Shown here: positions 50,084-58,238 of the stretch, piece after piece
How the letters are laid out: every line of letters starts with the position of its first letter
How positions within the stretch are numbered: the stretch's first letter is position 1
From: DASXRA01 sp036502575
GTDB lineage: Bacteria; Actinomycetota; Actinomycetes; Mycobacteriales; Jatrophihabitantaceae
Direction: 5' to 3'
NCBI GenBank assembly: GCA_036502575.1
Contig: DASXYL010000008.1
Coordinates: forward strand, 1-64,000
Length of the DNA: 64,000 nucleotides
The notes under the pieces: generated by a model
The model's database searches: none
What the model was told of the DNA's origin: nothing
The model's input: the letters and a program-made list of their open reading frames with translations, nothing else
Translations under genes and position numbers: made by a program

Positions 50084-50869
50084 TCAGCCGAAGTCCGGTC
50101 GCCGCTTCTCGAGGAACGCGGCCATGCCTTCTCGGGCCTCGCCGTGCTCGAACAGCTCCCGAATCTGCTCGGCCTCATACGCGCACCCGTCGGGCAGCGT
50201 CCGGTCGAAGGCCGCGTCAACGGTGCGGACGACCGCCTGTTGTGCCGGCAGTGACACCGCCCGCAGCTCTACCGCCAGCGCGAGGGCCGCATCGGTCGCC
50301 GTGCCGTCGTCGACCAGACGATCGACCAGTCCGATCGCGAACGCTTCCGGCGCCGGTACCTGGCGGCCGGTCAGCATGATGTCCAGCGCACGCCCCCGCC
50401 CGACCAGCCGCGGCAGCCGCTGCGTCCCACCCGCGCCGGGGATCAGACCGAGCTTCACCTCCGGCAGCCCCAGCACCGCACCGCGGCCGGCCACCCGAAG
50501 CGTGCAGGCCATCGCCAACTCGAGGCCGCCGCCGAGCGCAAGCCCGTCCACGGCGGCCACGCTGATCCGTTGCGGCGCGGCGAGCCGATCGAGCACCGCG
50601 CGCAGCGCGTCGCCGTAGGCGGTGAAGGCCGCGACGTCGGCGTCGACCATGTACTTGATGTCCGCGCCGGCGGCGAAGAAACCCGGCAGGGCCGAGGTGA
50701 CGACGACGACGACCCGAAACCCCGCGACGTCGGCGGCGTCCAACGCCGCGGTCAACCCGTCGACGATCGGCCGGCCCAGCGCGTTCGCCGGCGACCGGTC
50801 GAGGACGACGTGCATGATGCCGTCGTCGACCGCCTGGTAGCTGACCGCGACAGCCGTCTCGGTCGTCAC
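50084..50869 (-). CDS. Enoyl-CoA hydratase
   Basis: A 261-residue crotonase. The oxyanion loops are SALPGFFAAGADIKYM and VDGLALGGGLELAMACTLRV. The active-site block LPEVKLGLIPGAGGTQRLPR is the classic hydratase pattern with both catalytic glutamate positions plausible, unlike the block A and B homologues. It is last in the long operon that begins at 56973; its GTG overlaps the stop of the BadH-like gene. It could act as the BadK-type cyclohex-1-ene-carboxyl-CoA hydratase of this pathway, or as a general beta-oxidation hydratase. Confidence 0.9.
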   Translation of the reverse strand: MTTETAVAVSYQAVDDGIMHVVLDRSPANALGRPIVDGLTAALDAADVAGFRVVVVVTSALPGFFAAGADIKYMVDADVAAFTAYGDALRAVLDRLAAPQRISVAAVDGLALGGGLELAMACTLRVAGRGAVLGLPEVKLGLIPGAGGTQRLPRLVGRGRALDIMLTGRQVPAPEAFAIGLVDRLVDDGTATDAALALAVELRAVSLPAQQAVVRTVDAAFDRTLPDGCAYEAEQIRELFEHGEAREGMAAFLEKRRPDFG

Positions 50870-51624
50870 ACCATCGTCAATCCGCCGCTGACGGACAAGG
50901 TCTGCCCGGTGACGTAACTGGCGGCGTCGGAGGCGAAGTAGGCCACCGCACCGGCGATGTCGGCGGGGTGCGCGAGCCGCCGCATCGGCACGGCGCGGGT
51001 CATACCGGTGATCACCTTCTCGGCGTCGTCGCCCGAATTCGCGGCGAACTTCCGCAACGCCGGTGTGTCGGTCGGGCCTGGGCACACCGTGTTGACGGTG
51101 ACGCCGGTAGTCGCGAGCTCTCGCGCCAGCGTCTTGGAGAACGCGATGATGCCGCCCTTCGCGCCCGAGTAGACCGCCTCGAGCGACGAGCCCACCCGGC
51201 CGGCATCCGAACCGATGTTGACGACGCGTCCCCAGCCGCGCTCGACCATGCCCGGCGCGGTGGCCTGGACGACGCGCAGCGTGCCCTTGAAGTTGACCTC
51301 GAGGACGCGGTCCCAGAAGTCCTCGGTGGTGTCGAGGAACTTCATGAAGTCGTCGAAGCCGGCGTTGTTGACGACGACCTCGATCGAACCGACTTCCTCG
51401 GTGACGGCCTTGACGGCCGCCTGGACCGACGCGGTGTCGGTGACGTCGATCTGGACGGCGATAGCGCTGCCGCCCGCGGACCTGATCGCGGCGGCCGTCT
51501 CCTCGGCAGCGTCGAGATTCAGGTCGGCGACGCCCACCCGGAACCCGTCAGCGCCCAGTTGCTCGGCGATGCCCCGGCCGATGCCCTGGGCCGCGCCGGT
51601 GACGAGTGCGACTCGGTTGCTCAT
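50866..51624 (-). CDS. badH: 2-hydroxycyclohexanecarboxyl-CoA dehydrogenase (BadH)-like SDR
   Basis: A 252-residue SDR. TGAAQGIG (9-16) binds NAD; S139, Y152 and K156 (AVYSGAKGG) form the catalytic set. Its resemblance to BadH of Rhodopseudomonas palustris is strong across characteristic blocks: DLNLDAAEETAAAIRSAGG, NIGSDAGRVGSSLEAVYSGAKG, FSKTLARE, VCPGPTDTPAL and GQTLSVSGGLTM. BadH oxidises 2-hydroxycyclohexane-1-carboxyl-CoA to the 2-keto compound, the substrate of BadI, and a BadI-like gene occurs at 28936. GTGA overlap with the hydratase. Specificity remains inferred; many FabG-like SDRs are close. Confidence 0.78.
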   Translation of the reverse strand: MSNRVALVTGAAQGIGRGIAEQLGADGFRVGVADLNLDAAEETAAAIRSAGGSAIAVQIDVTDTASVQAAVKAVTEEVGSIEVVVNNAGFDDFMKFLDTTEDFWDRVLEVNFKGTLRVVQATAPGMVERGWGRVVNIGSDAGRVGSSLEAVYSGAKGGIIAFSKTLARELATTGVTVNTVCPGPTDTPALRKFAANSGDDAEKVITGMTRAVPMRRLAHPADIAGAVAYFASDAASYVTGQTLSVSGGLTMV

Positions 51625-51637
51625 GTGTTCCTCCGCT

Positions 51638-52576
51638 TCAGTGGGCCGCGACGGTGTGCGGCGACCAGTCGATCGGGCCCGCGACGATCGAGTGGCTGGT
51701 CAACTTGCGACCGAGGACGAACTGCGCCTCGCGGGCCGCCTCGATCACGGCGGGCAGCGACAACCCGGTGTCGACGCCCATCTCGTGGAACATGCTGACG
51801 AGATCCTCGGTCGCGATATTGCCGGTCGAGCCTTTGGGCACCGGGCAACCGCCGAGCTCGCCGAAGCTGGACTCGAAACTCGTACAGCCGACCTGTAGTG
51901 CCGCGTAGGCGTTGGCCAGCCCCTGGCCGCGGGTGTTGTGGAAGTGTGCCGTGAGCTCGATCTCCGGCAGGCGCTCGAGCGCGGCCGCGAAGAACTCGCC
52001 GGCGTAGGCGGGATTCGCCATCCCGGTGGTGTCCCCGAAGCCGACCTCGACAGCACCTGCCTCGGCGAAGCGCTCCGCGAGATCGAGCACGCGATTGAGT
52101 TCCACCTTGCCGTCGTACGGGCACCCGAACGACGTCGCGATCACGGCCGCGCAGCGCAGCCCCTCGGACGTGATGCGCTTGGCCATCACGTCGTTGTCGG
52201 CCATCGTCTCGGCTACCGTCCGATTCACGTTCTTCTGGTTGTGCGTCTCGGAGGCACTGACGAAGATTGCTGCCTCGTGGAACTTATCCCGCATCTTCAG
52301 GGCGTTGTCCAGGCCTTTGCTGTTCGGGATCAGCACCATGAGCGACACGTCGTCGGGTACGTCGATCCCCGATAGGACAGCGACGCCGTCGGACAGCTGC
52401 GGGATGACGTCCGGACGGACGAAGCTCGCCACCTCGACGCGCGTGAAGCCGGCCCGGCCCAACGCGTTGATGAGGCGGATCTTGTCGTCGGTCGGGATGT
52501 GTTCCGGTTCGTTCTGGAAACCGTCGCGTGGGCCGACCTCGCGGATGTGTACGCGGGCCGGGAGTCGTGACGTCAT
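51638..52576 (-). CDS. HMG-CoA-lyase-family protein
   Basis: A 312-residue DRE-TIM-type lyase: REVGPRDGFQNE (12-23) carries the metal-binding aspartate and catalytic arginine; HFHNTRG supplies the two metal histidines; and GCPVPKGSTGNIATEDLV contains the active-site cysteine loop (GGCP.. with GNIATED). It would cleave 3-hydroxy-3-methylglutaryl-CoA or a related branched 3-hydroxyacyl-CoA, as in leucine or acyclic/cyclic terpenoid catabolism where an isoprenoid branch must be removed. In this operon the latter use is likely, but the enzyme could simply serve leucine breakdown. ATG 52576. Confidence 0.9.
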   Translation of the reverse strand: MTSRLPARVHIREVGPRDGFQNEPEHIPTDDKIRLINALGRAGFTRVEVASFVRPDVIPQLSDGVAVLSGIDVPDDVSLMVLIPNSKGLDNALKMRDKFHEAAIFVSASETHNQKNVNRTVAETMADNDVMAKRITSEGLRCAAVIATSFGCPYDGKVELNRVLDLAERFAEAGAVEVGFGDTTGMANPAYAGEFFAAALERLPEIELTAHFHNTRGQGLANAYAALQVGCTSFESSFGELGGCPVPKGSTGNIATEDLVSMFHEMGVDTGLSLPAVIEAAREAQFVLGRKLTSHSIVAGPIDWSPHTVAAH

Positions 52577-52602
52577 GCGTAGCTCCTCGAATCGAATCGT
52601 GG

Positions 52603-53829
52603 TCAGAGGACAGCGCCGGAGCGCTCAAGCTGTTCGCTGTGCTCCGGCGCGGCGATCGCGAGTAGGCGCCGAGCGCGCTCGGCGAGGGTCGTCCCGCGCA
52701 GGCTCGCCACGCCGTGCTCGGTGACGACATGGTCCACGTCGGTGCGGGCCGTCGTCACGGTTGAGCCGCGGAGGAAGGGCTTGATAGTCGACTCGCCGCG
52801 GGAGCGCGAACGCAGCGCGATGATCGAGCGGGCGCCGGTGTTTGCCGCAGCGCGGGAGAAGTCGGCCTGTCCGCCGACGGCGCCTACATACACGCCCTGC
52901 CGCACCTCCGCCCCGATCTGCCCGCTGAGGTCGACCTCGATCGCGGAATTGATCGCGACGAACGAACGCAACTGAGCCAGCACCGCGGGCGAGTGCGTGT
53001 AGCTCGCCGGGCGGAACTCGACCGGCAGCCCGGGAATCCGCTCGTACAGCGCGGTGCTGCCGAGCGCGGCACCGGTGACGATGACCCCGGTGTCGATCTC
53101 CTTCTTGGCGCCGGTGAGCACGCCGGCGTCGACCAGCTCGACGACCGCGTCCGAGATCATCCCGGAGTGCATGCCGAGGTCCGTGTGGCTGATGAGTTCT
53201 TCGAGCACGGCCGACGGCAACGAGCCCACGCCGAGCTGCACCGTGTCGCCGTCCTCGATCAGCCCGGCGACGTGGCGGGCGATCATCCGGTCGACGTCGT
53301 CCGGCGCGCGCTGGGGAGCTTCCAGCAGCGGCCGGTCGGTCTCGATCACCGCGCTGAACCGGTCGACGGGGATGCGGGGCGTACCGGTCGTCGCCGGCAT
53401 CCGCCGGTTGATCTCGGCGATCAGGATCGGGGTGTGGGCGATCGCGTCCGCCACGTAGTCGACGCCGACGCCGAGCGTGCAGAGTCCATTCGCGTCCGGG
53501 GGTGACACCTGGATCAGACCGACGTCGTGCGGCAAGGAGCCGTCGGCGAACAGCCTGGGCAGCGCGGAGTAGTTGCAGGGCATGATCTCGAGGCGACCGT
53601 CGCGGCTGAGCGAGCGCAGCTTGCCGAGTGCTCCGTAGGACTGCAGCGTGATGCTGTCAGGGAGCCGGGTGGTCAGTCTCTCGTCCCACGACATGCCGCA
53701 GAACGCGTGCACCGGACCGAGCCGGTCGGCCTGGTCGAGCAGGGCGTGGACGAGCGGCACCGGCTCGGCACTGGTCTGGCTCCACCAGACCCCGGTGCCG
53801 GGACCGATGAACGGCGCGAGGTCGATCAT
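52603..53829 (-). CDS. Acetyl-CoA hydrolase / CoA-transferase family protein
   Basis: A 408-residue protein of the acetyl-CoA hydrolase/4-hydroxybutyrate CoA-transferase family: QLGVGSLPSAVLEEL in the CoA-binding half, FVAINSAIEVDLSGQIGAEV, and YVGAVGGQADFSRAA towards the catalytic region. The latter two blocks are typical of CoA-transferases using acetate or a dicarboxylate as acceptor. ATG 53829 overlaps the thiolase stop, so it is co-translated with beta-oxidation enzymes. It may move CoA from the chain-shortened product or recycle an acid released upstream. The acceptor is unknown. Confidence 0.85.
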   Translation of the reverse strand: MIDLAPFIGPGTGVWWSQTSAEPVPLVHALLDQADRLGPVHAFCGMSWDERLTTRLPDSITLQSYGALGKLRSLSRDGRLEIMPCNYSALPRLFADGSLPHDVGLIQVSPPDANGLCTLGVGVDYVADAIAHTPILIAEINRRMPATTGTPRIPVDRFSAVIETDRPLLEAPQRAPDDVDRMIARHVAGLIEDGDTVQLGVGSLPSAVLEELISHTDLGMHSGMISDAVVELVDAGVLTGAKKEIDTGVIVTGAALGSTALYERIPGLPVEFRPASYTHSPAVLAQLRSFVAINSAIEVDLSGQIGAEVRQGVYVGAVGGQADFSRAAANTGARSIIALRSRSRGESTIKPFLRGSTVTTARTDVDHVVTEHGVASLRGTTLAERARRLLAIAAPEHSEQLERSGAVL

Positions 53830-55028
53830 GTGGCGAGCCGCTGGACGAGGGTCGCCGTGCCGAGTCCGCCGCCGCAGCACATCGTCACCAGCCCGAGTTC
53901 GACGTCGCGGCGTTCCATCTCGGCGAGCAGCGTGGCGAACAGGCGCGACCCCGTGGCGCCGACCGGATGGCCCAGGGCGATGGCGCCGCCGTTGACGTTG
54001 ACGCGGTCCGGGTCGGGCTTGAGTTCGCGTTCCCACGCGATCACGACCGAGCTGAACGCCTCGTTGATCTCGATGAGGTCGATGTCGTCGATGACCAGGC
54101 CGTTGCGGTCGAGCAGCTTGCGGGTAGCCGGGATCGGCCCGGTGAGCATGATGATCGGATCGACCCCGACCGTCGTCTGGTCGACGATGCGCGCGCGGGC
54201 CCGCAGTCCGTATCGCTCGACCGCCGGCCGTGACGCGAGCAGGACGCCGGCGGCGCCGTCGCAGATCGGTGACGAACTGCCCGCGGTGATGCGCCCGTAC
54301 TGCGGCCGGAACACCGGCTTGAGCCCGGCTAGGGTCCGCCTGTCCGTACCTGGGCGTATGGTCTGATCGCTCGTGCGCGTCTCGCCGTCGAGTTCGAACG
54401 GCACCATCTCGGCGTCGAACCGTCCGGCCGCCGCCGCCTCGGCCGCGAGCCGATGCGATCGCACCGCGAATTCATCCAGCTCCATCCGGCTGATCTGCCA
54501 GCGGTCCGCGATCAGCTCGGCGCTCTCGCCCTGCGCGACGAACTCGTACCGGGCTCGCAACGCCGGCGGCCACGGGTCGCCGTACAGCTCGGAGATCTTC
54601 GCCGGCGAGTCGATCGGCACGTGCCCCATGTGCTCGACCCCGCCGGCGATGACGACCTCGTGGGTGCCGGTACCGACGAGACCGGCTGCCATCTCGACGG
54701 CGGTCTGCGCCGACCCGCAGCGGCGGTCCAGCACGGTGGCCGGTACTTCAGGCGGGTATCCGCCCTGCAGCCACGCGTTGCGCGCGATGTTGCGTGACTG
54801 CTCGCCGAACGGCGCCGTGCAGCCGATCACGAGATCCTCGATGACCTCGGGCGCCAGCCCGCTGCGCGAGAGCAACTCGCGGTAGCAGGCGAGCAGCAGC
54901 TCGTTGGGATGAACGTCGCGGTACCAGCCCCGCGCGGGATGCGAGCGGCCGATGGGCGTGCGGACAGCCTCCGCGACGACCACCTCGCGGGCGGTCGTGG
55001 CGAAGGGACCGGCGATCGAGCGGGCCAT
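53826..55028 (-). CDS. Thiolase (acetyl-CoA acyltransferase)
   Basis: A 400-residue thiolase. The nucleophile is Cys104 in DRRCGSAQ, the conserved NEAFSS segment follows, the GGAIALGHPVGATGSR motif carries the histidine and CCGGGLG holds the second cysteine. All catalytic elements are intact, so it can cleave a 3-ketoacyl-CoA. ATG 55028 forms TGATG with the upstream SDR; a GTG one codon earlier is possible. Within the seven-gene operon it provides the last step of a beta-oxidation turn. Confidence 0.95.
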   Translation of the reverse strand: MARSIAGPFATTAREVVVAEAVRTPIGRSHPARGWYRDVHPNELLLACYRELLSRSGLAPEVIEDLVIGCTAPFGEQSRNIARNAWLQGGYPPEVPATVLDRRCGSAQTAVEMAAGLVGTGTHEVVIAGGVEHMGHVPIDSPAKISELYGDPWPPALRARYEFVAQGESAELIADRWQISRMELDEFAVRSHRLAAEAAAAGRFDAEMVPFELDGETRTSDQTIRPGTDRRTLAGLKPVFRPQYGRITAGSSSPICDGAAGVLLASRPAVERYGLRARARIVDQTTVGVDPIIMLTGPIPATRKLLDRNGLVIDDIDLIEINEAFSSVVIAWERELKPDPDRVNVNGGAIALGHPVGATGSRLFATLLAEMERRDVELGLVTMCCGGGLGTATLVQRLAT

Positions 55029-55807
55029 CACATCACCGTCCCGCCGTCGACCGGCAGCACCTGGCCGGTGATGTAGGCGGCTGCGTCCGAGGCAAGGAAG
55101 ACGAAACTGCCGGCAATCTCGTCCGGGTGGGCCCAGCGGCCGAGCGGGATGCGGGCGAGGGTGAGCTCGGCGAGCTTCTCGTTCTCACGGATGTTCTGCG
55201 TCATCGGCGTTGCGGCGAGCGGTGCGACGGCGTTGACCGTGATCTGCCGGCGGGCGAGCTCGCGCGCGAGCGATTTCGTCAGCCCGACGATGCCCGCTTT
55301 CGCGGCGCTGTAGTTGACCTGCCCGACTGTGCCGACCAGCCCGGCCGCCGACGTGACGTTGATGATGCGGCCCCGGCCGTCGTCGGGCAGGTGGTCGAGG
55401 ACGGCTTGGGAGCAGACGAAGCTGCCGACCAGGTGGATGTCGACGACGCGGCGGAACGCTTCCTCGGTCAGCTTGGGAAACATCGCCGGTGCGATCGCGC
55501 CGGCGTTGTTGACGAGGATGTGCAGCGTGCCGTCGGCCAGCGCCGCGGCCTGTCGGGCGGTGGCGACCGCGGCGGTCGAATCGCGCACGTCGAGGGCGGC
55601 CGACCCGGCGGTGCCCCCGTCCGCGCGGATCGTTTTCGCGACCGCCTCAGCGGATGCGCCGTCGATGTCGGTGACGAGCACCGCCGCGCCCGCCTTCGCG
55701 AACGCGGTGGCAACGGCCGCGCCGATCCCGCTGCCGGCGCCGGTGACCAGCGCCGACCGTCCGCCCAGGCCGAACGGCGAGCCGGCGACCCGTTCACAAC
55801 TCGGCAT
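55028..55807 (-). CDS. FabG-like 3-hydroxyacyl-CoA dehydrogenase SDR
   Basis: A 259-residue SDR with TGAGSGIG (22-29), NNAGAIAP, a catalytic Ser in INVTSAAGLVG, and YSAAK. The ending HPDEIAGSFVFLASDAAAYITGQVLPVDGG is standard for this family. Sitting between an acyl-CoA dehydrogenase and a thiolase in one operon, it most likely oxidises the 3-hydroxyacyl-CoA to the 3-keto form. TGATG junctions on both sides. The substrate may be the ring-opened or branched intermediate of the same pathway. Confidence 0.9.
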   Translation of the reverse strand: MPSCERVAGSPFGLGGRSALVTGAGSGIGAAVATAFAKAGAAVLVTDIDGASAEAVAKTIRADGGTAGSAALDVRDSTAAVATARQAAALADGTLHILVNNAGAIAPAMFPKLTEEAFRRVVDIHLVGSFVCSQAVLDHLPDDGRGRIINVTSAAGLVGTVGQVNYSAAKAGIVGLTKSLARELARRQITVNAVAPLAATPMTQNIRENEKLAELTLARIPLGRWAHPDEIAGSFVFLASDAAAYITGQVLPVDGGTVM

Positions 55808-56973
55808 CAGTAGCTCCTCGGCAGGCCGAGCACGTGCGAGCCGAGATAGTTCAGCACCATCTCCTGACTCAGTGGCGCGATCTTCAACAGCCGGGCCTCG
55901 CGGAAGTAGCGCGCGACGTGGTACTCCTCCGAGTACCCCATACCGCCGTGCACCTGCAGGGCTCGATCGGCGGCCTCGAACCCGGCGTCGGCGCAGAGGT
56001 ACTTGGCGGTGTTGGCCTCGCGCCCGCACGGCCGGCCGTTGTCGTAGAGCCAGGTCGCCTTGCGCAGCGCGAGTTCGGCCGCGTCCAGGCGCGCCAACGA
56101 GTCGGCGAGCGGGAACTGCAGGCCCTGGTTCATCCCGATCGGCCGGCCGAACACCTCGCGTTCGTTGCCGTACCGGACGGCCCGGCGCAGCGCGACCCGA
56201 CCCAGGCCGAGCGCCTCGGCGGCCACGAGCATCCGCTCGGGATTGAGCCCGTCGAGGAGGTAGGCGAAACCCTTGCCCTCCTCGCCGACGCGGTCCGCCT
56301 CGGGTACGACCAGATCGTCGATGAACAACTCGTTGGACGAGACGGCGTTGCGTCCCATCTTCTTGATCGGGCGGATGTCGACGTGGTCACGGTCGAGGTC
56401 GGTGAGGAACAGGGTGAGGCCGTCGGTCTTCTTCTCGACGTCCTCGAACTTCGTCGTGCGCGTCAGCAGCAGGACCTTCTCGGACTCGAGCGCCTTCGAG
56501 ATCCACACCTTGCGGCCGTTGACGATGTACCTGTCGCCGTCCTTGCGGGCGAACGTGGTGATCTTCGTCGTGTCGAGCCCGGCGCCGGGTTCAGTGACAC
56601 CGAAGCAGACGTGCAGGTCGCCGTTGACGATGCGCGGCAGCGTGCGGGCCTTCAGCTCGCCCGAGCCGTGCACGATCACCGGGTGCATGCCGAAGATCGA
56701 CAGGTGCATCGAACTCGCGGCGTTCATGCCGCCGCCGGACGCAGACACCTCCTCCAGCAGCAGCGACGCCTCGGTGATACCGAAGCCGTGCCCTCCGTAC
56801 TCCTCCGGCGTGGTGATGCCGAGCCAACCGGCGGAGGCGAAGGTGTCGTAGAACTCGGTCGGGAACTCGTGAGCGGCGTCCCGGTCCATCCAGTACTGGT
56901 CGTCGAACTTCGCCGCCAGTTCCGCGACGGCGGCGCGGATCGTCGCCTGGTCCTCAGTGAGGTCGAAGTCCAC
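55807..56973 (-). CDS. Acyl-CoA dehydrogenase, first gene of a seven-gene operon
   Basis: A 388-residue dehydrogenase. FAD/substrate motif VTEPGAGLDTTK (intact TEP-x-x-G), WI-S in KVWISKALESEK, GREVFGRPIGMN-type helix, and GGMGYSEEYHVARYFREARL at the end, where Glu in the GYSEEY block is in the position of the catalytic base. GTG 56973 is preceded by GGGAGA. First gene of the operon running to 50084, with a FadR-type box about 55 bases upstream. Well-preserved catalytic features suggest an active dehydrogenase. Confidence 0.92.
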   Translation of the reverse strand: MDFDLTEDQATIRAAVAELAAKFDDQYWMDRDAAHEFPTEFYDTFASAGWLGITTPEEYGGHGFGITEASLLLEEVSASGGGMNAASSMHLSIFGMHPVIVHGSGELKARTLPRIVNGDLHVCFGVTEPGAGLDTTKITTFARKDGDRYIVNGRKVWISKALESEKVLLLTRTTKFEDVEKKTDGLTLFLTDLDRDHVDIRPIKKMGRNAVSSNELFIDDLVVPEADRVGEEGKGFAYLLDGLNPERMLVAAEALGLGRVALRRAVRYGNEREVFGRPIGMNQGLQFPLADSLARLDAAELALRKATWLYDNGRPCGREANTAKYLCADAGFEAADRALQVHGGMGYSEEYHVARYFREARLLKIAPLSQEMVLNYLGSHVLGLPRSY

Positions 56974-57028
56974 GGCACTTCTCCCGCCAACGTGTCCTGC
57001 TTGCTTTTGGCTCGACTGTATCAAATAG

Positions 57029-57037
57029 CAGACCAAA
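57029..57037 (-). promoter_or_regulatory. FadR-type box upstream of the seven-gene operon
   Basis: On the minus strand TTTGGTCTG, inside CTTTGGTCTGCTATTTGA, about 55 bases before the dehydrogenase GTG. Same core as the boxes at 45299 and 63967. Confidence 0.45.
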
Positions 57038-57057
57038 GTTGCAGAGTGATCTCGGCG

Positions 57058-58125
57058 TCACTCCCGCGGCTCGAGCGGCAGCGCGGACGCGATTCGCTCG
57101 TTCCAGATCTCCGGCGAACCGAACAGCTGCCCGTCCAGCATCGCCCGCTTGTAGAACAGCTGCAGGTCGTACTCCCACGTGTAGCCGATCGCGCCGTGCA
57201 ACGTCAGGGCGCTGTCGGCCGCCCGCATTCCCTCGGCTGTCACCTGGGCCTTCGCGGCCGCGGCGTGCAGCGCGCGATCCGGATGCCGCTGATCGACGGA
57301 CGCCGCGGCGAAATAGGTGATCGAGCGCGCGGCCTCGACCCCGACAAGCATCGTCGCCGCCGCGTGCTTCACCGCCTGGAAGGAGCCGATCGCCACGCCG
57401 AACTGGTGGCGCTGCTTGCTGTACTCGACGGCCATCGACAGCATCCGATCCGTGGCGCCCAGCGCATCGGCAGCCACCAACACCGCCGCCCGCAGTGCCG
57501 CCGCGTCGAGCACCTCGGCAGCATCGACGTCCAGGATCCTCGCGGGCGCCCCGTCGAAGGCGAGATCAGCGACGCTGCGGCTGCGATCCAAGAGCCGTCG
57601 AGGCGTGATCTGCACGGCGTCGGCACCGGTGAGCGCGAGGCTGAGTCCCTCGCCGGTCGGCACCGGCACGACGAGTTGGCGGGCGCGGTCCGCGCCGAGT
57701 ACGCCCACGACCTCCCCGTGCAGCGCAGCGCCGTCGAAGGACACGCTCGCGACGCCGTCGGGCGGATCGGCGGCCGGTAGCGCGAGAGCGGCGAATTCGC
57801 CCTTGCCCAGTGCGGCAGCGGCCAGGTCAGGGTTGCCCGCGAACGCGGGAACGGCGAGCACGGTGGCCAACCAGGCACTGGACGGCGCTGCGACCCGGCC
57901 GAACGCCTCGGCCGCGAGTGCCAGCTCGATCAACCCGCCGCCCTGACCGCCCAGATCCTCACCGGTGCCGACGCCGAGCCACGCGTCGGCGACGAGGCTC
58001 TGCTCGTAGGCCTGCGGATCGCCGCTCAACCAGCCGCGCACCGCGGCCGACGGGCAGTGTTTGGCCAGCCACGCGTGCAACGCATCCTGGAACAGGCGCT
58101 GCTCCTCAGACAGTTCCCAGCGCAT
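57058..58125 (-). CDS. Acyl-CoA dehydrogenase-like protein, possibly a non-catalytic partner subunit
   Basis: A 355-residue protein, shorter than its neighbours. The N-terminal (WELSEEQRLFQDALHAWLAK) and C-terminal helical domains (QRHQFGVAIGSFQAVKHAAA, LHGAIGYTWEYDLQLFYKRA) are family-typical. The middle lacks the usual TEP-x-x-GSD motif and the beta-domain is reduced (SFDGAALHGEVVGVLGADRA). In steroid degraders such small subunits pair with a full dehydrogenase as alpha2beta2. The intact enzyme at 55807 is the obvious partner. ATG 58125 (GTG one codon earlier possible). Divergent from the GntR gene. Confidence 0.85.
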   Translation of the reverse strand: MRWELSEEQRLFQDALHAWLAKHCPSAAVRGWLSGDPQAYEQSLVADAWLGVGTGEDLGGQGGGLIELALAAEAFGRVAAPSSAWLATVLAVPAFAGNPDLAAAALGKGEFAALALPAADPPDGVASVSFDGAALHGEVVGVLGADRARQLVVPVPTGEGLSLALTGADAVQITPRRLLDRSRSVADLAFDGAPARILDVDAAEVLDAAALRAAVLVAADALGATDRMLSMAVEYSKQRHQFGVAIGSFQAVKHAAATMLVGVEAARSITYFAAASVDQRHPDRALHAAAAKAQVTAEGMRAADSALTLHGAIGYTWEYDLQLFYKRAMLDGQLFGSPEIWNERIASALPLEPRE

Positions 58126-58201
58126 CACAAAGCCCCCTTCCGGGCGCGCCGACGGCTAGCGTGTACATCAAAGCGCGCGTCATACTGATGAACCACGCTG
58201 T

Positions 58202-58220
58202 AGGTCGTATATTTAGACCA
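58202..58220. promoter_or_regulatory. Candidate operator in front of the GntR gene
   Basis: AGGTC - GTATATTTA - GACCA: GGTC and GACC arms 9 bases apart in an AT-rich stretch, between the divergent dehydrogenase and gntR starts, 19 bases before the gntR ATG. The right half, on the minus strand, reads TGGTCTAAA, close to the TTTGGTC boxes in reverse. A likely site of autoregulation. Confidence 0.5.
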
Positions 58221-58238
58221 TTGACGGGAAGGCTGGCG

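Noticed and set aside
52603..53829. Start of the CoA-transferase at the longer frame (54036)
   Set aside because: The extra 69 codons overlap the thiolase and are Arg-rich; ATG 53829 gives the family-like start MIDLAPFIGPG and a four-base overlap with the thiolase stop.
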